Shown here in pieces: positions 17,615 to 26,218 of a stretch of 64,000 nucleotides of DNA; position 1 is the stretch's first letter, and each line of letters starts with the position of its first letter. Under the pieces are notes generated by a model. The model ran no database searches. It saw nothing but the letters and a program-made list of their open reading frames with translations, and had not been told where the DNA came from. The position numbers and the translations under genes are program-made. Origin of the DNA: Cellulosimicrobium cellulans (GTDB lineage: Bacteria > Actinomycetota > Actinomycetes > Actinomycetales > Cellulomonadaceae); assembly GCF_006539945.1 (NCBI RefSeq), contig NZ_BJNZ01000006.1, forward strand, positions 1 through 64,000, written 5' to 3'.

Positions 17615-17669
17615 GAGTCCTGCTCTCCGCCGGCACCGGCGCCGGCTGTCCGGGTGACTGTGTCGTCGA

Positions 17670-17698
17670 GCGCGCCGGGTGTCTTCGGCCCGGCGCGC
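17670..17698 (-). terminator. Terminator after the O-acetyltransferase gene
   Basis: GCGCGCCGGG and CCCGGCGCGC form perfect 10-bp arms around a 9-nt loop, starting 9 bp past the acetyltransferase stop codon on the minus strand. Confidence 0.7.
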
Positions 17699-17706
17699 GG
17701 GCTGGT

Positions 17707-18342
17707 TCAGCGGGAGGTGGTGTCCTCGGGGGCGGTCGTGATCGCGCGGACGGGACGGCACGGGTTCCCCACCGCGACGACGCCCGCGGGGACGTCCCGC
17801 GTGACCACGGACCCCGCGCCGATGATGCTGTCGTCGCCGATCGTCACGCCGGGCGTGATCGTCACCGAGCCGCCGATCCACACGTTGCTCCCGATGACGA
17901 CGGGCTCGGGGCGCTCCCATCCCTCGCGGCGGCGGACGACGTCCTCGGCGTGGTTCGGCGTGTAGATCGAGCACCGCGGCCCGATGAGGCAGTCGGGACC
18001 GATCGTGACGAGGCCTCCGCCGATGACCATGAAGTCGGCGTTGATGAAGGTCCGCGCGCCGATCAGCAGACGGTCGCCGTAGTCGATCGTCAGCGGCGGG
18101 CGGAAGTCGATACCGTCCTCGGCGCCGGGGACGAGGCGGTGGAAGAGGCGGCGCGCCTCGTCGACGTCCTCGAAGTACACGCGCCCGATCCGGGCGCACG
18201 TCGCGTGCGCGTCCCGGGTCAGCTCCTGGAGCGCCGGCGACGTGCGGTAGCGCAGCCAGCCGCCGGAGAGCAGGCTGCGGAGGTCCTCGTCCGTGGCGGC
18301 CAGCTCGGCCATCCTCGTCGTCGGCTCGGTCGTGCTGCTCAT
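17707..18342 (-). CDS. Sugar O-acetyltransferase (maltose/galactoside acetyltransferase family)
   Basis: A 211-residue LbH-fold acetyl-CoA transferase. An N-terminal Mac domain (about residues 10-65, with LLSGGWLRYRTSPAL) precedes hexapeptide repeats ending in PVVIGSNVWIGGSVTITPGV and GDDSIIGAGSVVTRDVPAG. The catalytic histidine lies in YTPNHAED. The ATG follows AAGGAG. Such enzymes acetylate the 6-hydroxyl of intracellular sugars, possibly for detoxification. Upstream (18360-18395) is an unusually AT-rich patch that probably carries its promoter. Confidence 0.9.
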   Translation of the reverse strand: MSSTTEPTTRMAELAATDEDLRSLLSGGWLRYRTSPALQELTRDAHATCARIGRVYFEDVDEARRLFHRLVPGAEDGIDFRPPLTIDYGDRLLIGARTFINADFMVIGGGLVTIGPDCLIGPRCSIYTPNHAEDVVRRREGWERPEPVVIGSNVWIGGSVTITPGVTIGDDSIIGAGSVVTRDVPAGVVAVGNPCRPVRAITTAPEDTTSR

Positions 18343-18469
18343 CGGACTCCTTCGTCCCGGATTAGTATTTCGGTTAAACATATAGGCGCCCGCGCGGTGG
18401 CGCAAGCCCCGTGCGCAACCTGCCGCGCCGCCGTGACTGCCGGTGTCCGGGGTGGCGGCCGCGGCACGG

Positions 18470-19195
18470 TCAGGCCGTGCGGTCGAGCACGCGGCGCAGG
18501 CGCGCCTTCTTCTCGTTCTCGCGCACGACCCACGCCACGTCCGGGTCCGACGACCCGCGCAGCGCGGCGAACCGCGGCGCGCCGGCGGCCGGGTCACCGG
18601 CGACGGCGACGCTCCAGCAGTACCCGAGGGCCTGACGCAGGGTGCGCACGTCGGCATCGCGGCGTGCGTCGGAGGGGAGCGCGCCGATCGAGGCGGTCGC
18701 GGCCGCGCACGCGTCCAGCGCGGCGGTCGCGGTCGCGGCGTTCCGGAGGAGGCGCGGCTCGCAGATCCCGGCGACCGCCGCGCGGCGAACGAGCGGGTCT
18801 GGGTCAGCCACCCACGACGACACGAGCGCGTGGAGCGTGGCGGGCTCGGCGTCACCGATCCGCTGGAGCGCCATCGCGACGGCCTCACGGACGCGCCACG
18901 ACCCGTCCGACGCGCGGGCACGCAGCCGGTCGGTCGGCCTCGCGCGTGCGTCGGCGGGGGCCTGGACGACGAGCCGGCCCAGCCCGCACGTGCCGCAGCA
19001 GCGGAGGTACTCGTCGGGGTCGTCGGCGAGGTCGCGCACGAGGTCGGCGGGGGCGACGTCGGCGAACGCGCCCAGGAGCTCGAGGTTCGCCCGGGGCCCC
19101 GGGAGTCCGGAACCCGCGGCGAGGTACGCCCGCACCGCGGCCGGGTCACCGTCGAGGGCGCGCAGTGCCGCCCGGTGCTCCTCTCGCACGCTCAT
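18470..19195 (-). CDS. HEAT-repeat-like protein of unknown function
   Basis: A 241-residue soluble, alanine-rich helical protein. Segments such as SWRVREAVAMALQRIGD and DPDPLVRRAAVAGICEP have the spacing of HEAT or PBS-lyase repeats (about residues 95-150). A possible metal-binding CCGTCG lies around residue 67. No catalytic motif is seen. Related proteins serve as scaffolds or adaptors; this one has no informative neighbours apart from leftward genes on each side. Confidence 0.7.
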   Translation of the reverse strand: MSVREEHRAALRALDGDPAAVRAYLAAGSGLPGPRANLELLGAFADVAPADLVRDLADDPDEYLRCCGTCGLGRLVVQAPADARARPTDRLRARASDGSWRVREAVAMALQRIGDAEPATLHALVSSWVADPDPLVRRAAVAGICEPRLLRNAATATAALDACAAATASIGALPSDARRDADVRTLRQALGYCWSVAVAGDPAAGAPRFAALRGSSDPDVAWVVRENEKKARLRRVLDRTA

Positions 19196-19272
19196 GACGA
19201 CCACGCTAGGACGCGGTGCCTCCGCCGGACAGGGGCTTTCGGCCGGGTCGGCCGGGTCGGTCGCCGTCGGGC

Positions 19273-20712
19273 TCAGCGCAGCGGGTCGAACGGGCGGATC
19301 TCGTCGGGGGTCTCCCCGGTCGTGACGAGGTGGGCGAGCGCGCGGCCGGTCGCGGGGCCGAGGACGATGCCCCACATGCCGTGGCCGCCCGCGACGTAGA
19401 CGCCGGGGGTGCGCGTCGCGCCGACGAGCGGGAGGCCGTCGGGCGTGACGGGGCGCGACCCGACCCACTCGTCGTGCCGGTCGTCGAGGTCGACGCCCTG
19501 GAACAGGTGCCGCACGGACGCGAGGATCGCCTCGATGCGGCGCGGCTGGAGCGGCTCGTCGGGGCCGCGGAACTCCATGGTTCCCGCGATGCGGAACCGC
19601 CCCTGGTACGGCGTGCACGCGACGCGGCGCGCGGGCAGGTAGATCGGCGTCTCGACGGGCTCGTCCGTCTTCACGGTGAACGAGTAGCCGCGCCCGGCCT
19701 GGACGCGCGTGCGCACGCCGAGCGGCGCGGCGAGCGTCGGCAGCCATGCGCCGGTCGCGAGCACGACGGCGTCGCCACGCAGCACGACCCCCTCCTCGCG
19801 CTCGGCGGGGGACCCCGCCCGGCGGGGCGTCCCGGCCTCGTGCCCGACGGCGTCGCCCGCCCCGGCCGAGCCGCTCGCCCCGGTCGCACCCACGAGCGCG
19901 GGGTGCGCGGCGGCGTCGGGGTGCACGGCGCGCGCGAAGACGCACGCGCCCAGGCGGCCCGGCTCGACGTCGAGCACCTCGAGCCCGGTGAGGATCCGCC
20001 CGCCGCGGGCGCGCACGGAGTCGGCGAGGGCGTGGACGAAAGGTCCCGGCTCGAGGAAGCGCTGGCCCTCGAGGGCGTAGACGGTGGAGACGTCGTCGGT
20101 GAGCTGGTGGGCGCGCTCGCCGGCCTCGACGCGCCGGACGGGCACGGACTGCCCGGCGGCGGCGACGTGCTCGAGCTCGCGGAGGAACGGCCGGGCCTCG
20201 CGCACGTGCTCGAACGCGACGCTGAACGGCCCGGGCGTGGTGCCGACCTCGACGCCGTGCCCGAGGCTCCCGCCGGCGGCGAGCTCGTCGAACGCGGCGA
20301 GCGCGACGCGGTCGATCGGGGTGAGCGCCGCCATCGCGTGGTCCCAGCGGCGCTGCGTCGCGTGCGCCATGAAGCGCGCGAAGAACGACCACAGGCGCGG
20401 GTCGAACCGCAGCGGGACGTGCAGGGGTGCGGCGGGGTCGAGGAGGGCGCGCGGGCCGTACGTCCACAGGGACGGGTCGGCGAGCGGCATCGCCATGCCG
20501 GGGGTGAGCCACCCCGCGTTGCCCCACGAGGATCCGGCGGCGACGCCCTCGCGGTCGACGACGGTCACCTCGACGCCCTGCTCCTGCAGGTGCCAGGCGG
20601 TGGCGAGGCCCACCATGCCGGCGCCGACGACGACCGCCGTGCGGGGCGCTCGGCCGGGCGACGCGGACCGGGCGTCGTGGGTGCGGGGACGGGGACGAGA
20701 GGTCGTGCTCAC
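19273..20712 (-). CDS. dadA: D-amino-acid dehydrogenase (DadA-like FAD oxidoreductase)
   Basis: A 479-residue flavoprotein of the DAO superfamily. The N-terminal Rossmann motif is AVVVGAGMVGLATAWHLQEQ (about residues 25-44), followed by SSWGNAGWLTPG, typical of DadA, and a C-terminal FAD loop AGGHGMWGIVLGPATGRAL. It is expected to oxidise D-amino acids to 2-oxo acids with electrons passed to the respiratory chain. A low-complexity insertion (GATGASGSAGAGDAV, around residue 285) is unusual. The GTG start follows AAGGAG. It is divergent from an Lrp/AsnC regulator, and shared repeats in the gap suggest that regulator controls it. Confidence 0.85.
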   Translation of the reverse strand: MSTTSRPRPRTHDARSASPGRAPRTAVVVGAGMVGLATAWHLQEQGVEVTVVDREGVAAGSSWGNAGWLTPGMAMPLADPSLWTYGPRALLDPAAPLHVPLRFDPRLWSFFARFMAHATQRRWDHAMAALTPIDRVALAAFDELAAGGSLGHGVEVGTTPGPFSVAFEHVREARPFLRELEHVAAAGQSVPVRRVEAGERAHQLTDDVSTVYALEGQRFLEPGPFVHALADSVRARGGRILTGLEVLDVEPGRLGACVFARAVHPDAAAHPALVGATGASGSAGAGDAVGHEAGTPRRAGSPAEREEGVVLRGDAVVLATGAWLPTLAAPLGVRTRVQAGRGYSFTVKTDEPVETPIYLPARRVACTPYQGRFRIAGTMEFRGPDEPLQPRRIEAILASVRHLFQGVDLDDRHDEWVGSRPVTPDGLPLVGATRTPGVYVAGGHGMWGIVLGPATGRALAHLVTTGETPDEIRPFDPLR

Positions 20713-20808
20713 GCCGGGCTCCTTCGACCGACGCCCGCCTCGCGGGTGGCGAGGCGGGCGCGTGGCTGGTGTGCGACGGGATGGTGTCGCAACCACTCCA
20801 GCGTGGTG

Positions 20809-20844
20809 GATCCTTCGGTGTGCGGCAAGATGTGCCGAAGGATC
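20809..20844. promoter_or_regulatory. Candidate Lrp-type operator between dadA and its regulator
   Basis: GATCCTTCGG (20809-20818) and CCGAAGGATC (20835-20844) are a perfect 10-bp inverted repeat with a 16-bp spacer. A third copy of CCGAAGGATC (20907-20916) covers the start of the regulator gene, suggesting autoregulation by a multimeric Lrp-type protein. Confidence 0.6.
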
Positions 20845-20903
20845 GTCGTCGCGCCCGGCGGCGATCGACCCGATCTCCGCCGAACGACCTGAGGAGGCTC
20901 CTC

Positions 20904-21365
20904 GTGCCGAAGGATCTTCGACCCGCCGTCCTGGACGACGTGGACCGCCGCATCCTCGACGTCCTCGCGACCGACGCGCGGGCGACGAACGCGGCGATCG
21001 CGGCCCGCGTCGGCGTGGCCGCGTCGACGTGCCACGCGCGCGTGCGCGCCCTCGTGGACCGGGGCGTGATCCGCGGCTTCCGGGCCGACGTCGACCCGGC
21101 CGCGCTGGGGCGCGGGCTCGAGGCGCTCATCGCGATCCGGCTCCAGGCGGGCGCGCGCAAGGGCCTCGAGGCGTTCCGCGACTATCTGCTCACGCTGCCC
21201 GACGTCGAGGGCGTCTTCTTCGTCACCGGCGACCGCGACTTCCTCCTGCACGTCGCCGTCGCCGACTCCGACGCGCTGCGCGACCTGGTGTCCAAGACGC
21301 TCAGCGTCCGGCCCGAGGTCGCGGGCACGAGCACGACCGTGATCTTCGAGCACGCGCGCCCTTGA
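20904..21365 (+). CDS. Lrp/AsnC family transcriptional regulator
   Basis: A 153-residue regulator. The winged helix-turn-helix is at about residues 8-60 (LDDVDRRILDVLATDARATN then ARVGVAASTCHARVRAL), and the C-terminal RAM ligand-binding domain runs from about 70 to the end (LEALIAIRLQAGAR, LPDVEGVFFVTGDRDFLLHV). The GTG start is set by GAGGAGG seven bases upstream; a longer frame upstream runs into the regulatory repeats. Its position divergent from a D-amino-acid dehydrogenase implies that it senses an amino acid and controls that gene. Confidence 0.9.
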   Translation: MPKDLRPAVLDDVDRRILDVLATDARATNAAIAARVGVAASTCHARVRALVDRGVIRGFRADVDPAALGRGLEALIAIRLQAGARKGLEAFRDYLLTLPDVEGVFFVTGDRDFLLHVAVADSDALRDLVSKTLSVRPEVAGTSTTVIFEHARP

Positions 21366-21403
21366 CCCCGGCGGCGCGGTCGGGGTCAGGGGCGGGCGAC
21401 GGG

Positions 21404-22957
21404 TCAGACGGCGGTGCTCTCGCGGACCTGCGAGCGCAGCACGTGCTTGGTGAGCTTGCCCGACGGGTTGCGCGGCAGCTCGGTGACGAGCACGACGTCG
21501 CGCGGCACCTTGTAGCGCGCGAGCCGGTCGGCGAGGAACGCGCGCAGGGACTCGAGCGAAGGCTCGGCGCCGGGGGCCGGCACGACGAACGCGACGACCG
21601 TCTCGCCCCAGTCGGCGTGGGGGCGGCCCACGACGGCGACGTCCGCGACCTCGGGCGACCCGCGCAGCGCCTCCTCGACCTCCTGGGAGTACACGTTCTC
21701 GCCGCCCGTGATGATGACGTCCTTGAGCCGGTCGACGATGAACAGGTACCCGTCCTCGTCGACGTGCACGACGTCGCCCGTCCGGTACCAGTCGCCGACG
21801 AGCACCGCCTCGGTCGCCTCGGGGTCGTCGAGGTAGCCGACCATGCGGGTGTCCGACCGCAGCCAGACCTCACCCGTACCGCCCGGCCCGACGTCGTTCC
21901 CGTCGAGGTCGACGACCCGCACGTCGACGCCGGGCATCCCGGCGTGGCCGATCGAACCGGCCTTGCGCTCCTGGTCGGCCGGGCCGAGCGCGGTGCCGAC
22001 CGGACCCATCTCGCTCATGCCGTACACCTGGTGCAGCTCGCCGGGGTACGCGGCGCGGATCGCGCGGACGGTGTCCGCGCCGACGGGCGCGCCGCCGGCG
22101 AGCCAGAGCCGCGCGCTCGACAGGTCGAAGGCCGACAGGTCGATCCCCTGCGCGGCCGCGACCTGGAGCGGCGCGACGTACGCGATGGGCGCGCCGAAGA
22201 ACGCGGTCGTGCGCTCCGCGGCGACCGTGCGCAGCATCTCGATCGGGTGGTACTCGCGCAGCAGCACCGTCGTCCCGCCGAGGAACACCATCGACAGGAA
22301 CCAGTTGTTGAGCGGCGACGCGTGCCAGATCGGCATCGCGAGGAGAAAACGGTCGTCCGCGCGGAGCCCGACGGCCGCCGTCGTGTAGGCCGCGACCGAG
22401 CTCAGCCCGCGGTGGGTGTGCTCGCAGCCCTTGGGGGCCGCCGTCGTGCCGGACGTGTAGAGCACCTGGGCGATCGCGTCCTGGTCGGGCGCGACGCCCT
22501 CCCACGGCGTCGCCGCAGCGACGATCCGGTCGAAGTCGTCGCGCTCCTCCGTCCCCTCCGCGTCCGGCCCGACGGCGTCCGCCTCCGTCCAGAGCCAGCG
22601 CACCCCCGGCGCCGCGACCGTGGCCACCGGGGCGAGCGAGGCGTCGGCGACGCCCAGCACCGCGCCGCTGTGCGTGACGAGCCGCGCGACCTCCGGCGCC
22701 CGGAGCTTGTGGTTGACCGGCACGAGCACGGCGCCCGCACGCCACAGGCCGAACGCCGCGACGACGAAGCCAGGGGTGTTGAACGTCATCACGGTGACAC
22801 GGTCGCCGGGCCGCACCCCGGCGTCGCGGAACACCGCGGCGGCGCGGCGCGCGGCGTCGTCCAGCTCGGCGTAGGTGAGCCGACGCTCGCCCAGCACGAG
22901 CGCCTCCTTGGCGGGGACCTTGCGTGCCGTGCTCTCCAGCATGCTGCCCAGGTGCAT
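21404..22957 (-). CDS. Acyl-CoA synthetase (AMP-forming, class I adenylate-forming)
   Basis: A 517-residue ligase that activates a carboxylic acid to its acyl-CoA through an acyl-adenylate. The AMP-binding motif is VLYTSGTTAAPKGCEHT (about residue 170), the adenine motif is YGMSEMGP, the hinge is WYRTGDVVHVDEDGYLFIVDR, and the C-terminal catalytic lysine lies in NPSGKLTKHVL. The ATG is preceded by GAGGAGG. It diverges from a TetR regulator across a gap with a perfect palindrome and lies near an AidB-like dehydrogenase, so the three form a small acid-catabolism module. Chain length is not predictable, though the absence of long insertions fits short to medium substrates. Confidence 0.9.
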   Translation of the reverse strand: MHLGSMLESTARKVPAKEALVLGERRLTYAELDDAARRAAAVFRDAGVRPGDRVTVMTFNTPGFVVAAFGLWRAGAVLVPVNHKLRAPEVARLVTHSGAVLGVADASLAPVATVAAPGVRWLWTEADAVGPDAEGTEERDDFDRIVAAATPWEGVAPDQDAIAQVLYTSGTTAAPKGCEHTHRGLSSVAAYTTAAVGLRADDRFLLAMPIWHASPLNNWFLSMVFLGGTTVLLREYHPIEMLRTVAAERTTAFFGAPIAYVAPLQVAAAQGIDLSAFDLSSARLWLAGGAPVGADTVRAIRAAYPGELHQVYGMSEMGPVGTALGPADQERKAGSIGHAGMPGVDVRVVDLDGNDVGPGGTGEVWLRSDTRMVGYLDDPEATEAVLVGDWYRTGDVVHVDEDGYLFIVDRLKDVIITGGENVYSQEVEEALRGSPEVADVAVVGRPHADWGETVVAFVVPAPGAEPSLESLRAFLADRLARYKVPRDVVLVTELPRNPSGKLTKHVLRSQVRESTAV

Positions 22958-23033
22958 GTCGTCCTCCTCGACGTCCTGCCCGGCGTCGCCCTCGACGCCG
23001 TCTCGGCGGCCCGGCCGGAGCCGGTACCGCGAT

Positions 23034-23055
23034 GAATTGAAGCATGGTTCAATTC
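23034..23055. promoter_or_regulatory. TetR operator between acyl-CoA synthetase and regulator
   Basis: GAATTGAA-gcatgg-TTCAATTC is a perfect 8-bp-arm palindrome, AT-rich against a very GC-rich background, midway between two divergent genes. It is the obvious binding site for the TetR protein encoded 53 bp downstream. Confidence 0.8.
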
Positions 23056-23107
23056 TTGGTGGGAAGCCGCGACGGGGCGGCGCACCCTCGACGACGACGG
23101 AGGAACC

Positions 23108-23803
23108 GTGCCCTACCGCGAGACGCCCGCCACGCGGGCCGCCCGCGAGCGCAAGCGCGAGGCGCTGCTCGACGCGGCGCGCACGATCGTCGCCGGGCAC
23201 GGCTTCGCGGGGGCGAGCGTGCAGGCGCTCGCCGCGCGCGCCGGGGTGAGCACGGGCGGCGTCTACTCCTACTTCCCCACCAAGGCCGACCTGCTCGTCG
23301 CCGTGTTCCGGCAGGCGGCCGACGTCGAGCTCGACGCCGTGCGGGCCGCCGCGTCGGCGCGTGCGGACGACCCGGCCGGCGGGACGACCGTCGCGCGCCT
23401 CGGCCGCGCCGTCGACACGTTCGCGCGGCGCGCGCTGCGCGGCCCGACGCTCGCGTGGGCGCTGCTGCTCGAGCCGGTCGACCCGGCCGTGGACGCCGCG
23501 CGGCTGGAGTACCGGCGCGCGTACGCCGAGACGTTCGCGGAGGTCGTGCGCGCCGGCGTCGACGCCGGGGAGATCCCCGACCAGGACGTCGCGGTCGTCG
23601 CGACCGCCCTCGTCGGCGCGATCGGCGAGTCGCTCACCGGTCCGCTCTCGCCGCTCGCGTCGGGCCGCCCGGACGCCCCCGACGGCGCGGTCCCGCCCGC
23701 GGCGCGCGACGCCGTCGTCGCGACGATCCTGCGCTTCTGCCTGGGCGCCGTCGGCGCCCAGGCCGCCGCGCGGGTGGCCCTGACCGTGTCCGAGCCGACC
23801 TGA
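23108..23803 (+). CDS. TetR family transcriptional regulator
   Basis: A 231-residue repressor. The N-terminal domain (about residues 12-65) contains REALLDAARTIVAGHGFAGA and the recognition segment GVSTGGVYSYFPTKADLL. The C-terminal ligand pocket domain is alanine-rich. The GTG start follows GGAGGA. It is divergent from the acyl-CoA synthetase and co-oriented with the AidB-like dehydrogenase 70 bp downstream, so it probably represses both arms and responds to an acyl-CoA or free acid. Confidence 0.9.
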   Translation: MPYRETPATRAARERKREALLDAARTIVAGHGFAGASVQALAARAGVSTGGVYSYFPTKADLLVAVFRQAADVELDAVRAAASARADDPAGGTTVARLGRAVDTFARRALRGPTLAWALLLEPVDPAVDAARLEYRRAYAETFAEVVRAGVDAGEIPDQDVAVVATALVGAIGESLTGPLSPLASGRPDAPDGAVPPAARDAVVATILRFCLGAVGAQAAARVALTVSEPT

Positions 23804-23873
23804 GCGTCGGACCCCGCCCGCACCGCCGCCGCAGCGCGGCCCCGAGCCACCCGCAGAGCCGCAGGAGGACACC

Positions 23874-25643
23874 GTGACCCCGACCGACACCACCACGACA
23901 CCCGCCTCCGCCCCTTCCTCGAACCCGGCCGCGACGGCGCCGTGCCCGGCGCCCCACGTCACCCACCGGGTGACGAACCAGCCGCCCGAGCGCGAGGGCG
24001 TCAACGAGTACCTCGACCACCCCGTGCTGCGCGAGGCGGTGCACGCGTACGGCGGCGCGTGGGGCGAGGACCGGCTCGTCGAGGTCGGCGCGCTCGTCGG
24101 GACGGGCGACTTCCAGCGCGCGGCCGAGCTCGCGAACGTCCACGAGCCCGTGCTGCGCACGCACGACCGCCGGGGCCACCGCATCGACGAGGTCGAGTAC
24201 CACCCCGCGTACCACGAGGTCATCGGGGCGGCCGCCGCGCACGGCGCGCACACGAGCGCGTGGGCGGAGCCGGGTCCGGGAGCGAACGTCGTGCGGGGCG
24301 CGGTGTTCACGCTGTTCGCACAGGTCGAGCCGGGCCACGCGTGCCCCATCTCCATGACGCACGCGGCGGTGCCGTCGCTGCGCCACGCGCCGGGGCTCGC
24401 CGCGGTCTGGGAGCCGCGACTGCTCTCCCGCGGCTACGACGGCGCGCTCGCGGCCCCGGGGAGCAAGCCCGGCGCGCTCGTCGGCATGGCGATGACGGAG
24501 AAGCAGGGCGGCTCGGACGTGCGCGCGAACGCGACGACGGCCGTGCCCGCCGGAGCGGACGGCGGCTACCTGCTGACCGGGCACAAGTGGTTCTGCTCGG
24601 CGCCGATGTCGGACGCGTTCCTGGTGCTCGCGCAGGTGCCGAGCGCGCCACGCGGGACCGCGGGGGGTGGCGACGCGGCGCCGTCGTGCTTCCTCGTGCC
24701 GCGCGTGCTGGAGGACGGCACGCGCAACGTGTTCCGCATCCAGCGGCTCAAGGAGAAGCTGGGCAACCGGTCGAACGCGTCGTCGGAGATCGAGCTCGAC
24801 GGCACGGTCGGGTTCCTCGTCGGGGAGCCCGGGCGCGGCGTGCGGACGATCATCGAGATGGTGTCGCGCACGCGGCTCGACTGCGTGCACGGCTCGGCCG
24901 CGGGCATGCGCCAGGCGGTCACCGAGGCGCTGTGGCACGCGCGGCACCGCAGCGCGTTCGGCGCGGCGCTCGTGGACCAGCCCGCGATGACCGCGGTGCT
25001 CGCCGACCTCGCGCTCGAGTCGGAGGCCGCGACGCTCACGTCCGTGCGCCTCGCCGCCGCGCACGACGGCGAGTCCGAGCACGACCGCGCGTTCCGCCGC
25101 CTCGCGACGGCCGTGAGCAAGTACTGGGTGTGCAAGCGCGGGCCGCACCACGCGTACGAGGCGATGGAGTGCCTGGGCGGCAACGGGTACACCGAGGCGT
25201 TCCCCCTCGCGCGCCGCTACCGCGAGCAGCCGGTCATGGCGATCTGGGAGGGGTCTGGCAACGTCATCGCGCTCGACGTCCTGCGGGCCATGGGCCGCGA
25301 GCCCGCGTCCGTCGCGGCCTTCGAGGCCGAGCTCGGCACGACGGCGGGCGCGCATCCTCTCCTCGACGCGCACGTCGCGCGCACGCGCCGCCTGCTCGCC
25401 GAGGTCGCGGCGTCCGACGCCGGCGCGCAGCAGGCGCAGGCCCGCCGGGTCGTGGAGTCGCTCGCGCTCGCGCTCCAGGCCTCGCTCCTGGTGCGGCACG
25501 CGCCGTCGGGCACGGCGGACGCGTTCGTCGCGGCGCGCCTCGGGGAGGACCGCGGCCACGGCTACGGCGTCCTGCCCCGCGGCACCGACGCGCACGCGAT
25601 CCTCGCGCGCCACACGGGCGAGGACGTGGTCCCGCGCGCGTGA
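23874..25643 (+). CDS. AidB-like acyl-CoA dehydrogenase
   Basis: A 589-residue FAD enzyme. After a threonine- and proline-rich leader it contains THRVTNQPPEREGVNEY, GMAMTEKQGGSDVRANAT (flavin-binding region, about residue 205), GHKWFCSAPMSDAFLVLAQ and the C-terminal ECLGGNGYTE block, all typical of the AidB/isovaleryl-CoA dehydrogenase branch. E. coli AidB is induced by alkylation stress, while other members act in acyl-CoA catabolism. The neighbouring acyl-CoA ligase and TetR gene favour catabolism here. The GTG start is preceded by AGGAGGA. Confidence 0.88.
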   Translation: MTPTDTTTTPASAPSSNPAATAPCPAPHVTHRVTNQPPEREGVNEYLDHPVLREAVHAYGGAWGEDRLVEVGALVGTGDFQRAAELANVHEPVLRTHDRRGHRIDEVEYHPAYHEVIGAAAAHGAHTSAWAEPGPGANVVRGAVFTLFAQVEPGHACPISMTHAAVPSLRHAPGLAAVWEPRLLSRGYDGALAAPGSKPGALVGMAMTEKQGGSDVRANATTAVPAGADGGYLLTGHKWFCSAPMSDAFLVLAQVPSAPRGTAGGGDAAPSCFLVPRVLEDGTRNVFRIQRLKEKLGNRSNASSEIELDGTVGFLVGEPGRGVRTIIEMVSRTRLDCVHGSAAGMRQAVTEALWHARHRSAFGAALVDQPAMTAVLADLALESEAATLTSVRLAAAHDGESEHDRAFRRLATAVSKYWVCKRGPHHAYEAMECLGGNGYTEAFPLARRYREQPVMAIWEGSGNVIALDVLRAMGREPASVAAFEAELGTTAGAHPLLDAHVARTRRLLAEVAASDAGAQQAQARRVVESLALALQASLLVRHAPSGTADAFVAARLGEDRGHGYGVLPRGTDAHAILARHTGEDVVPRA

Positions 25644-25701
25644 CCGGCCGGCTCGTCCGTGCGCTCGACGCCGCGTCGGACCCCCGGCGTACGGTCCCGG
25701 T

Positions 25702-26175
25702 ATGGACGTGCGACTTCGCGACCTCGCGGACGGTGACCTGGACCGGCTCTTCGGGTGGGAGCGCGACCCCGCCGCCGTCGCGCTGGCGGCGTTCACGCGG
25801 GCGGACCCGTCCGACCGCGCCGCGTTCGACCGCCACTACGAGCGCATCCGCGCCGACCCGACGTGCACGGTGCTGGCCGTCGAGCACGCCGGGTCGTTCG
25901 TCGGGACGATCGGGAGCTTCACCCTCGACGGCGAGCGGGAGGTGACCTACTGGGTCGACCCGTCGCTCTGGGGGCGAGGGATCGCGTCGTCCGCCCTCGC
26001 GGCGTTCCTGACGGTCGAGCGCGAGCGACCGCTGCGGGCGCGCGTCGCCGTCCACAACGTCGGCTCCGCCACGGTGCTGGTTCGCGCCGGGTTCGTGGAG
26101 GAGGGGCGCGAGACGTCCTACGCCCCCGGCGTCGGCTCCGACGTGGTCGAGCAGGTCTACCGTCTGGACTCGTGA
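25702..26175 (+). CDS. GNAT family N-acetyltransferase
   Basis: A 157-residue GNAT protein of the RimJ/RimL type. It has EREVTYWVDPSLWGRGIASSAL (acetyl-CoA-binding motif A, about residues 78-100) and VHNVGSATVLVRAGFVEEG near the C-terminus. The start at ATG 25702 has no clear ribosome binding site and may be leaderless. The acceptor is unknown. Confidence 0.88.
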   Translation: MDVRLRDLADGDLDRLFGWERDPAAVALAAFTRADPSDRAAFDRHYERIRADPTCTVLAVEHAGSFVGTIGSFTLDGEREVTYWVDPSLWGRGIASSALAAFLTVERERPLRARVAVHNVGSATVLVRAGFVEEGRETSYAPGVGSDVVEQVYRLDS

Positions 26176-26218
26176 CCGCGGAGCGCTCGTGTGGGTGCTG
26201 GGCCGTAGCGTCGCGGCC

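Noticed and set aside
19240-19266. Short tandem run of GGCCGGGTC before dadA's stop
   Set aside because: Two imperfect units in low-complexity sequence, with no sign of function.
18470-21160. An apparent 896-residue fusion of the HEAT-like protein with upstream sequence
   Set aside because: The upstream part is antisense/out-of-frame arginine-rich translation over dadA; the real start is MSVREEH.
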